Part shown: positions 11,901-21,416 of the stretch, one piece after another
Layout of the letters: the number at the start of each line of letters is the position of its first letter
Position numbering within the stretch: the stretch's first letter is position 1
DNA from: Hericium rajendrae
Taxonomy: Eukaryota; Basidiomycota; Agaricomycetes; Russulales; Hericiaceae
Length of the DNA stretch: 64,000 bases
NCBI GenBank assembly: GCA_033439255.1
Contig: CM065883.1
Coordinates: 1,922,001 to 1,986,000, forward strand
Reading direction: 5' to 3'
The notes under the pieces: generated by a model
Databases searched by the model: none
The model's input: only the letters and a program-made list of their open reading frames with translations
What the model was told of the DNA's origin: nothing
Position numbers and translations under genes: made by a program

Positions 11901-13686
11901 AAAGACGGAAGGGAAAGAGGAACGCACCAGTCAGTATACTCGAGAACGCGAACGCAACGAGCGTGGTGGCTATGATTTCACTGCGCTTGCCGTCGCCTAT
12001 GTCCGCCGCGATAAGATTCGCGAGGATGTGGAAAAATGGCTGGCGGGTCACGCGGTGAATTCTTTGCATGTGGAGACCAGGATAAATGGGCGCGCACCAC
12101 TACTTCGATCATCATGCTTCCATTGGCACCCTCGAAGCCGCTCGCGCCGGCAGAATAGATGACTTGGGCCAGAATTGCACTGTAGAAGAATGCTCAACAC
12201 GCAGATTAATAGAAGCTGAGACGGCACCCACGAGACGAAGAACATAGACACGCCCATGGGGCCCAGTCCGGCAAACGCCCCAACGGCAGGAAAGATAATC
12301 ATACCATCTACGTATCCCGCATATTAGCCTGTAGCACGAAGGGGGAAAGAAACAGACTTACAAGAGACCCCGTCCAGGATATTCAGCAGCGTGCCGAGCA
12401 TGACTGCCGGAACAGCGCTAGCTATATCCTTCCCGATATTTCGCAAGGACTTCACGCTCGGCCTCGGACGGCCTTTCCACCGGAGCAGCGGCAGCCTCAG
12501 ACTCGTCCGTGTTGCAAGCCGCGAGAACCTCCCAGGCTCGGGCAATTCATCGACGCCCTTCGTGATCGAAGGCTCAGGCTCTTCTATGACTGTGACATAT
12601 GACTGGCGCGCGGCCTCGAGGTCGCTCGCGGGCGTGGAGAGGAGCGGTGCGCGCTCGGACGGCTCCTCGCGCACTGGTGAAGGTAGAGACCGGGGCCGGC
12701 TGCTCTCCCTGCTGCTCGCGCCGTGCTCGGCGAGCTGCAACGTGAGGCCAGACGCGCCTGGCGCGGATGGGAGCTGGGGCTCCTGCGGGCGCGGGGTCAC
12801 GGAGAGCGCGGGCGTCTCGGGGGACGGTGGGTGTGCGGGGGCGGTCGTGCTAGATGTAGTCATAGTCGCGGCGGAGCTCGTGGATGCAGTGAGGTCGACG
12901 GCGGAGGACATGCGGGAGGAAAACGCGGAAGATGCGATGGAGGCGGGTATCGAGGGTGCGGCGGGTGGGTGTTGGGGGAAGATGAACTCGTCTTGTGCTG
13001 GGGTGGGTATGTTCATGTTGACACCTGATAGCTGCATTGTGCTGTCACGGATGGCATCCTGCGACAGTGTTGGTCGGATGGGAATCGACTGCGTATTCGA
13101 GGATGCGGTGAGAATGGAGGCGAAGCTGCGTGGCTGGAGGAGGCTAGGGATGGAGTGAGCACGAAGTCATGGCATACATATACCGGGCGAGTCAACGGAT
13201 ACAACAAACGGCAGAAGGATGGACGAAGAGCGGGCGAACAGAAACGTTAAAAACGTAAAAAGCTTGGCTGAGGGGCGAAAAACAAGGCGGCGCAAAAGTG
13301 ACGAGCGATGGCGCATGAACTTACCCTGCGCGAGAGAGTGGGGATCCGCTCTGAGTAATAGACTGGGAACCTGGCGTCATGCGACGCGCAATACGTCGCG
13401 GAGACGCGTTCTCCACGTCATTTGAACCTGGGCTGGTGACTGCACTTGCGCTTGTGTCTGGCGGCATGGCGGCATCGAGAAAGTTCATTCCGAACGCGCG
13501 AGGCGGCAGATCGGGCACCTTGAGATGGGGACCTCCAAGGCCATGATCGTCCAAATTTGACGACGATCCTGGGCCTAAATTTTCTGGATCATGGGTTGGA
13601 GAGAAAGAGGGACTGCGTTCTACACTTCCAGAAGGCTGGCCTCGAGCATCGGAGATAGCTCCATTTGGCGACAGGGGCCACGACAT
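8978..13686 (-). CDS. SulP-family transporter with STAS and cyclic-nucleotide-binding domains (yeast YGR125W/Vsb1-like)
   Basis: Polytopic SLC26/SulP membrane protein, about twenty exons. A long disordered Ser/Pro-rich N-terminal region is encoded by exons 13325-13686 and 12362-13143, starting MSWPLSPNG. The membrane part follows: [104 protein letters not shown] then stands where SulP proteins have the conserved N-N-E-L-xG-GxxN segment. After the last helix comes a STAS domain ([10 protein letters not shown] to GITATSNV, 9850-10100) and a cNMP-binding fold ([29 protein letters not shown], 9092-9450). The C-terminus is [13 protein letters not shown] at 8978. Domain order matches yeast YGR125W, a vacuolar protein linked to basic amino acid storage, rather than plasma-membrane sulfate permeases. 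Transported substrate is inferred only. Confidence 0.92.
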
Positions 13687-14331
13687 CGTGGGAAGGAATG
13701 AGCGCAGACGACGAAGAAGACAGCGGCGCGGTCAAGGAGAACCTGCGGTCGGCCATGAAATCGTCGGGGACGACATGGGCGATAAGAAGAAAGAGATAGC
13801 GAGCAAGTTCAGTCCTTGTTCGCGGATACAGACCCTTCGGCAAGCGCCGGCAGTGCCTGGAGTGCGTCATGCACCCCGACGCGTCGGTCGCCAGATACGT
13901 TCGATCGGTGCGTCTCAACGGCAGGCAGAGTTTGAAGACAGCGGCGATAGACATGAATGGTGTGTTCTGCGTATCCTTATCGTTTATGTCCGACGCTCAT
14001 CGTAACTCGAGTACCGGTAGCTTTCCGTTGTCCACCCGAATTGCAAACTTCAATATTTATAATAAGTTAAGTCCCTGACAATTTCCAAATTCAAATTCAA
14101 GACGCCCTTCAAGTTTGATTACAAAAATGTGTACGTCCTAGAGGGCTTGTAGCATGCAATACGGACCTCTGGACAAGTGATTCGTCTTGGTTCGGAGTCG
14201 CCGATGCACAGTACTGCAATACAGGATGTTGCAAAAACTCGTCGATTGACATGTAGGTGTATCGCAAACAAGAAACAAGCCCACCGACTCCTTATACGAC
14301 TTCCGGTAGGTGAACGAAAGCGCCCAATATT
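13687..14331. other. Promoter side of the SulP gene up to the inverted repeat
   Basis: About 645 bp between the start codon of the SulP gene and the outer edge of the left inverted-repeat arm. Short open frames exist on both strands, but none shows family motifs or consistent splice signals. It probably contains the SulP promoter and 5' leader. Confidence 0.35.
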
Positions 14332-14459
14332 GTCTCGCTTATGCTGGAATAATTGGATTGAGCAAGGATTCGATTACAGCTTCGGCTTCACAATTCATCT
14401 GAACACACATACAAGTATCGTACAAAGCACCGAAGCTGACAGTCAAGCAGGGATGGTCT

Positions 14460-14846
14460 CTAGTGGATGGGCCTACCAGTGCGAGCTGTGGTGGCTATCC
14501 CATACATCGGCCCTGTCTCGCGCACTTCGTTCATTCCAATCGTGATCTGAGGCATCCTTTCACCGTCCAGTTGCATCTGGAAGTAGACAACACCGTCGCG
14601 CTTTCGGCAGAGTCAAAGGGATCGAGTTACAGACTTCGCTCGTTAAAGATGCATTGAATCACGTACCGTAGTGACAGCACTATTGAAGACATACCAGCCT
14701 GTTAAGCCGTGGTGCTGCCCGTTGGGTGGCCTGTAGACCTGATAGCCCATCTATAAGGTGAAGGGTGTGAGTTGGTCGTCTTTCCTGCTCATTAGATGGC
14801 AAGGGCATGTACGCACCCCTCTCAAAGGATAATTCAAATTGCTCAT
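14460..14846 (-). CDS. Small 84-residue protein of unknown function, left-arm copy
   Basis: Exact mirror of the gene at 20593-20979. Three exons (mirror positions 14817-14846, 14667-14750, 14460-14600) join in phase. The protein begins MSNLNYPLRGMGYQVYRPP, contains GLTGWYVFNSAVTT and RDGVVYFQMQLDGER, and ends TARTGRPIH. No signal peptide, membrane segment or known motif is visible. Both copies are intact, with identical predicted products and identical promoters. I do not recognise the family. Coding status rests on three in-phase exons with good GT-AG borders and a correctly placed TATA box. Confidence 0.6.
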
Positions 14847-14953
14847 GGTGAGGTGCTGTTCGGGCAAGTGGTGAGCAGGAGAATATAGGGCTGAATGGGG
14901 AGCAACAGAATATGGTGGAAGATGAGTAGTGAGGGATCCATTCAACGCCTGGG

Positions 14954-14961
14954 TTTATATA
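14954..14961 (-). promoter_or_regulatory. TATA box of the left-arm small gene
   Basis: TATATAAA on the minus strand, 107 bp before the start codon at 14846; mirror of the box at 20478. Confidence 0.6.
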
Positions 14962-16504
14962 GCTCGATAAAATGACAAGGCGCCTATGAAGCAATGCAGA
15001 GATTGCACGCGGCCACCAATACGCGTACGCCTCCCAGGGATCAAGGAGACCATTGTCACCCGTCAAAGCGGCGAAGAACAGATGGATGACGGTATCGAGC
15101 CTGTTGACGCACGCTTCCAACCAGACGTAGCCACAGATCGCGGTACGCAGTCCCATTGTTCCTGGCAACAGGCATGTATGCTTTGACAAGGCTACCGTGC
15201 CGGTAATTCGAGACTGTGCTACTGGATGCACTGGTCCTAAAGCGTCGTCCTGCGGCATCCGTCTTGCAGCATTCGTCCTGCTACGTTTGGACCATCGAGA
15301 CGCACTGGCTGCGAGGACACGAAAGGGGCTAGTGCTTTGTGATTTCCTAACAGTGGTTGTGGGGTCTTCGAACGAACAGAGTGTGCGTACACCAGAAACG
15401 TCCCAGCGGAGATACCGTTCGCTGATAGAGCCTTGCGGGTGTCGTGCCGCCAAAGCGTAGAAACAGTCAGACCATCAACAACGGTATACTCGAGCATATA
15501 TCCATACCAACTTGAACAAAGCACATCGATGTCTGAAGTTGAAAGTGAATGCGTGGTTCGCGCGGCCTTGGATGGTCCTCAAGATGGCGAGAGACAGTGT
15601 CTGAAAGACTCGCGGTCGGAGCGATATGAAGCTCTGTTATTGGTGGGGCTCCGTCTGATCCTGGACCGTCGATAAAGTGACCAGAGCGGGATGTTCAAAC
15701 TTTCAAGCCGACGGATCCGGATGGAGGCTGCGTTAAGCTCGTTGCACTGACGAGCTTCGATTCTCTAGTGCGTGGGGTTCCCGGTGTTCCCAATGCCCAT
15801 CATGATCCAAAGATCCCAACCCGATCCACAAGGAGGCGTGCGCAAGGCCCCGGACAGCGGATAACGATCGATGCATTACCAATGACGCTCGTATTGGATC
15901 TATCATAGTGCAGAGCAGTACTGTGCATCGCCCCGTCTGCCAATGGAAATGGATGGTTCCGTGCCAGATGATGATCACTGCCGATAATTCTGAAGAGGTC
16001 CTAGTTGGGGACAAGGCGGGACACTTCCTTCGTCGGGTTGGTGCTTCCGCGCGGAGGAACGAAACAATAATGAACACGAGAACCAATCGCAGTGGTCATA
16101 AGACAATGAACTGTGGATGGGCCTGAAACAACGGCCAAGTGATGTAATCGTCGTGTGCCATTTACGAATCACAAAAGAGAGCGATTAGAGGGGGGCGCCT
16201 ATGCCTAAGAATGCAGGAGGCTGATCCATGATAACTCACGGATGCCGCCGCAGTGTCCTTCGCAGCGGCAGTGCACGCCCTGAGATCTTGAGATACAGTG
16301 ATAGGAAGTTGAGGCGCGGAGGAACCTAAAATTTGCCATATATTGTACGGTTTAAGCCTTCCTTGTATTCAAGAAGGCTCCGGAGTGGACACGTTCGGCC
16401 TTTGCCTGATCGAAAGTACTGGCAACAAGATGCTCTTTGAACCAGGCAAGCAAATGGGAGAACCCGGGGATTTTCCGCGCGTTGCACACCTGCGGCGCCA
16501 GCCT

Positions 16505-17164
16505 TCCACTGGTATGTAAATTACCAGTCTCAGATATAACAGTACTAGCCTCATTCGAATGTAACTTGTTCCTGCGCATGCTGTCTGTGTCGGATTCAGT
16601 AATCGCCCACGCCAACGAAGTCCGAGGGTAGAGGACTTGAAAGCTGGCGCTTTCGTCATATATAGAAGTAAATCAATTTTTAGATTGACTACTCGCCGGA
16701 GTCGCTGCTATAGCGAAGTCCCCTGGCCGGGAACTTAGCTGCAGCTGCAATCACAATTTCCTTGTGCCTGAACTTCGTGGATCGCACCGGGCATTGGAAT
16801 CATACAAATTCAGTGAATATGAAGGTCCAGATGAGTTCGACTAGAAAACGTTCTACCAGAGCTTTAGTATGTACCAGCCATGCAATACTTCATTCTGCAC
16901 GGTCCTCGAGCGCTGATTCGTGGAAATAAAAGGACTTAGTTCTAGTCTCGATTAAATAAGTGGGGTGTGTCGCCAGAGCTCTCTGTGTCTCGGGAAATGC
17001 TACTTTCTGTCACGAAAATCGGGTTTTAATGAAGTTACATACATGAAATATATATGAAGAGTCTAAAACAATATATAGAGGTACAAGAACAAAGAGACTA
17101 AGGCAAATGGTGCCAGAAGTACCGCTGATACCAAATGGCATCGTACATACGCAAGGCACAGTGA
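16505..17164. other. Left part of the inverted-repeat spacer, no gene seen
   Basis: About 660 AT-richer bases between the inner edge of the left arm and the end of the kinase-like gene. No open frame with recognisable similarity. Confidence 0.4.
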
Positions 17165-18609
17165 CTATGCAGTATGATCTGCTTGGTGCGGATCCGGCCA
17201 CTGACCCAATCCTGGCTGCGCCTCCACGATTTGAGAGAGAATGTCGCCAGGTGCTCGGCGTCGTAACACAACGAAACGCTCTGCGGCAAATATAGCAGAT
17301 GGTCTATCCTGAGGACAGAGGTTGGTCATATCCTTCAATAACTCCAGGAAGCCCGGTATATAAGGCACGACATCCTGTCATAGTCATAGATAGAAGTGGG
17401 ATGATATTAGTGTTTACATGATTGAATCAGAGTATCTGGGCTACGCACTTTAAACCACGCGTAAAGCAGTCTGCCGAGTTGGTACACATCTGCAGCAAAC
17501 GGATTGTACTGCGTACGAGATGCTTCTGGTGGTCTTTGTACCCGTCCAATGGAGGTCGGATTGACAAGCCATTTCGAGGCCGCGACATCGTACGGGCGAC
17601 GAAGTGACAATTCGAAATCTATGAATAGATATCGGACGGGAAATGTAGAACGGAACTCAGGACGAGGACTAATCAATATGTGCTGATGGTCGATCCATAC
17701 AATACCCGGTGGTTGTCTGCCATGGTGGTTCATTAATATGTTTTCGTACGAGATATCCTAGGTTGCGTGATTCAGTTATAATCCTCAATATGAACGTATC
17801 TCTCACCAAGTGTGCGATGCCATTTTCGTGGAGAAATGATAAACCCTTATTTACTACCATTGAATGCCTTGAGCACAAAAAATAAATAAAGCAACTCACA
17901 CGTAGAATTTGTTCGGTAAAATCGAGGCATTCCAACACATTACGTGTCGGAGTCATGGCGCATGAGTCGCAGTATGGCATGACAACAAATGTCCAGTCCT
18001 CAAATTGAAGAAATTCGAGGACTGGAACTGTCGCATTATCCGAACTGGCTTTGATATGCTCAGAGTTCAAGAACTTGAGAATAGAGAGCTCGTTATGACC
18101 CTCAGCACCCTTCGAAACAACTTTGATTACAACGTCCCGATTCAATCTAACAAAATATGTTAGTATCTTCTTATGCAAGTGGCGCGGGGATACATGCTTA
18201 TCTCGAGCAACGAATAGCACGGAAGAGAGCTGGAGAAGCAAGCGTTGTTCAGATCATCATCAATGCCGAACACATCAACACGCACCTGCAGGAAGCAGGC
18301 TCGGAAGTCGCCCCCACGGTCCCCGAAAGATGCGAAACCATCGAATGAAAGGGAAGACGGTGAAGAATTATCATATGGGGTAGGTGAAAGGCCTCGACCG
18401 GGAGGAGGCCGATATAGTTCATAGCCTCTGGTTCGCAACCACGGGCGCAATGCTTCCCAGGGGCGAAACCAGTCAACGTCGGTCATGACATCCAAATCTT
18501 TCCACGCCGCAACGGAGGCAGGTAGATGTGACTGAAAGATTGCGACTGTCAACTCAAGAAGTAACCGAAAGTGGAGCCAGAAATTGCTCACCAGCAGGTT
18601 TGATTCCAT
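17165..18609 (-). CDS. Fungal protein kinase-like gene in the spacer of the inverted repeat
   Basis: Resembles a large basidiomycete family of kinase-fold proteins with unknown substrates. The start at 18609 (MESNLL) splices to SHLPASVAAWKDLD, then WFRPWEALRPWLRTRGYELY. Kinase features follow: RDVVIKVVSKGAEGHNELSI (candidate ATP-binding lysine in VIK), TVPVLEFLQFEDWTFVVMPY (hinge), GLSFLHENGIAH. After an intron LDISYENILMNHHG supplies the HxDxxxxN catalytic loop (H-L-D-I-S-Y-E-N). LFIDFELS stands where DFG is usual (DFE). Then come FAADVYQLGRLLYAWFK and a last exon with MTNLCPQDRPSA. The glycine-rich loop is weak and DFG is altered, so activity is uncertain. A 47 nt intron-like segment at 18147-18193 keeps the frame only if retained. 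It may be active, a pseudokinase or decaying. Confidence 0.72.
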
Positions 18610-20477
18610 CGTGAAGGATTGTACGTTCACTATGGTCGTGAGCATGCGGTACGAGACAACACCAACTCGGCATGCGCATTTAAATTGGCGGGCACGTATA
18701 GCAATTTCACAATAGTACCAAATACTTTAAGCGCCAACATACATATGTACTAGTAAACAGTACGTATCGTGATGCTTACGAATGTGATGCTGGGCCGCGT
18801 GTATCTGATGGTGCCCGGCGTATGTAATGCTGAACGGCCGTTCGCTGACTGTAGTGTAGTCCATGCCAGAGTCAGGGTTTTGTGCGCGTGTAATTGGGCG
18901 TTCATGCGCATGAGGCGCATACGAGTGTGCCTAGAGGCTGGCGCCGCAGGTGTGCAACGCGCGGAAAATCCCCGGGTTCTCCCATTTGCTTGCCTGGTTC
19001 AAAGAGCATCTTGTTGCCAGTACTTTCGATCAGGCAAAGGCCGAACGTGTCCACTCCGGAGCCTTCTTGAATACAAGGAAGGCTTAAACCGTACAATATA
19101 TGGCAAATTTTAGGTTCCTCCGCGCCTCAACTTCCTATCACTGTATCTCAAGATCTCAGGGCGTGCACTGCCGCTGCGAAGGACACTGCGGCGGCATCCG
19201 TGAGTTATCATGGATCAGCCTCCTGCATTCTTAGGCATAGGCGCCCCCCTCTAATCGCTCTCTTTTGTGATTCGTAAATGGCACACGACGATTACATCAC
19301 TTGGCCGTTGTTTCAGGCCCATCCACAGTTCATTGTCTTATGACCACTGCGATTGGTTCTCGTGTTCATTATTGTTTCGTTCCTCCGCGCGGAAGCACCA
19401 ACCCGACGAAGGAAGTGTCCCGCCTTGTCCCCAACTAGGACCTCTTCAGAATTATCGGCAGTGATCATCATCTGGCACGGAACCATCCATTTCCATTGGC
19501 AGACGGGGCGATGCACAGTACTGCTCTGCACTATGATAGATCCAATACGAGCGTCATTGGTAATGCATCGATCGTTATCCGCTGTCCGGGGCCTTGCGCA
19601 CGCCTCCTTGTGGATCGGGTTGGGATCTTTGGATCATGATGGGCATTGGGAACACCGGGAACCCCACGCACTAGAGAATCGAAGCTCGTCAGTGCAACGA
19701 GCTTAACGCAGCCTCCATCCGGATCCGTCGGCTTGAAAGTTTGAACATCCCGCTCTGGTCACTTTATCGACGGTCCAGGATCAGACGGAGCCCCACCAAT
19801 AACAGAGCTTCATATCGCTCCGACCGCGAGTCTTTCAGACACTGTCTCTCGCCATCTTGAGGACCATCCAAGGCCGCGCGAACCACGCATTCACTTTCAA
19901 CTTCAGACATCGATGTGCTTTGTTCAAGTTGGTATGGATATATGCTCGAGTATACCGTTGTTGATGGTCTGACTGTTTCTACGCTTTGGCGGCACGACAC
20001 CCGCAAGGCTCTATCAGCGAACGGTATCTCCGCTGGGACGTTTCTGGTGTACGCACACTCTGTTCGTTCGAAGACCCCACAACCACTGTTAGGAAATCAC
20101 AAAGCACTAGCCCCTTTCGTGTCCTCGCAGCCAGTGCGTCTCGATGGTCCAAACGTAGCAGGACGAATGCTGCAAGACGGATGCCGCAGGACGACGCTTT
20201 AGGACCAGTGCATCCAGTAGCACAGTCTCGAATTACCGGCACGGTAGCCTTGTCAAAGCATACATGCCTGTTGCCAGGAACAATGGGACTGCGTACCGCG
20301 ATCTGTGGCTACGTCTGGTTGGAAGCGTGCGTCAACAGGCTCGATACCGTCATCCATCTGTTCTTCGCCGCTTTGACGGGTGACAATGGTCTCCTTGATC
20401 CCTGGGAGGCGTACGCGTATTGGTGGCCGCGTGCAATCTCTGCATTGCTTCATAGGCGCCTTGTCATTTTATCGAGC

Positions 20478-20485
20478 TATATAAA
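20478..20485 (+). promoter_or_regulatory. TATA box of the right-arm small gene
   Basis: TATATAAA, 107 bp before the ATG at 20593, followed by a pyrimidine-rich stretch (tactcatcttcc, ttctgttgctccc) as is usual for transcription starts in Agaricomycetes. Confidence 0.65.
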
Positions 20486-20592
20486 CCCAGGCGTTGAATG
20501 GATCCCTCACTACTCATCTTCCACCATATTCTGTTGCTCCCCATTCAGCCCTATATTCTCCTGCTCACCACTTGCCCGAACAGCACCTCACC

Positions 20593-20979
20593 ATGAGCAA
20601 TTTGAATTATCCTTTGAGAGGGGTGCGTACATGCCCTTGCCATCTAATGAGCAGGAAAGACGACCAACTCACACCCTTCACCTTATAGATGGGCTATCAG
20701 GTCTACAGGCCACCCAACGGGCAGCACCACGGCTTAACAGGCTGGTATGTCTTCAATAGTGCTGTCACTACGGTACGTGATTCAATGCATCTTTAACGAG
20801 CGAAGTCTGTAACTCGATCCCTTTGACTCTGCCGAAAGCGCGACGGTGTTGTCTACTTCCAGATGCAACTGGACGGTGAAAGGATGCCTCAGATCACGAT
20901 TGGAATGAACGAAGTGCGCGAGACAGGGCCGATGTATGGGATAGCCACCACAGCTCGCACTGGTAGGCCCATCCACTAG
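20593..20979 (+). CDS. Small 84-residue protein of unknown function, right-arm copy
   Basis: Exons 20593-20622, 20689-20772 and 20839-20979 sum to 255 nt. Both introns (66 bp each) have GTGCGT or GTACGT donors and phase 0, and the frame ends in TAG. The protein is small and slightly basic. It has a GYQVYRPPNGQHHGLTGWYVF segment rich in Gly and aromatic residues, and a QMQLDGERMPQITIGMNE segment that could form beta strands. No signal peptide or cysteines. The ATG context is CACC-ATGA, favourable for initiation. Function unknown; see the left-arm copy. Confidence 0.62.
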
Positions 20980-21416
20980 AGACCATCCCTGCTTGACTGT
21001 CAGCTTCGGTGCTTTGTACGATACTTGTATGTGTGTTCAGATGAATTGTGAAGCCGAAGCTGTAATCGAATCCTTGCTCAATCCAATTACTCCAGCATAA
21101 GCGAGACTTATCGCCGCATCTGAAGGGTAAAATGCTTGCATCCAAATATTACGGAGGGACCATACAGAAAACAAAATGTAGGTGTACGTATGCAATAACG
21201 AGCCAAGGGCCATGGGCCACGGGAGAGAAAATATAAGTGCAAATGGCGACACATAACATAACACGGCACGGGTTCGTGGAAGACCGCCTGCATACGAGGA
21301 AAAAACAACGAAGCCCTCCCCAACCTCACACAGGCCCTTCGCGCATAATCCAACGCGAGCTCTGTCCCGAAGGACGAGCCGGCGTATCGGTGGGCAGTGG
21401 ACGGCGTGCCGAAGCA

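Larger units (their letters stand above)
14332..16504 (+). repeat. Large inverted repeat, left arm
   Basis: The 2,173 bp from 14332 to 16504 reappear as reverse complement at 18935-21107. Positions in the two arms always sum to 35,439, which means there are no indels over the whole length. The only difference I found is at 14349 (A) against 21090 (G after complementing). Every translated frame I compared across the arms is identical. No terminal repeats, transposase or target-site duplication are evident at the edges. Confidence 0.96.
18935..21107 (-). repeat. Large inverted repeat, right arm
   Basis: Reverse complement of 14332-16504, 2,173 bp, with one difference noted near the outer edge. 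The arms are separated by 2,430 bp (16505-18934). Outside the outer edges the flanks are unrelated (ttacccttc side against cgcccaatatt side), and likewise inside. Apart from the small gene at 20593, the 1.65 kb from 18935 to 20592 contains several medium open frames on both strands, the longest overlapping the small gene's promoter, but nothing I can recognise as a protein family. Confidence 0.96.

Noticed and set aside
14680-15453. 257-codon minus-strand frame in the left arm (mirror 19986-20759 on plus)
   Set aside because: It overlaps the promoter and first exons of the small gene in another frame, has low-complexity chance composition, and lacks motifs. The three-exon small gene is the better model.
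14332-21107. Interpretation of the inverted repeat as a DNA transposon with long terminal inverted repeats
   Set aside because: No transposase-like protein, no short terminal motif and no target-site duplication at the outer edges. The enclosed gene is kinase-like.
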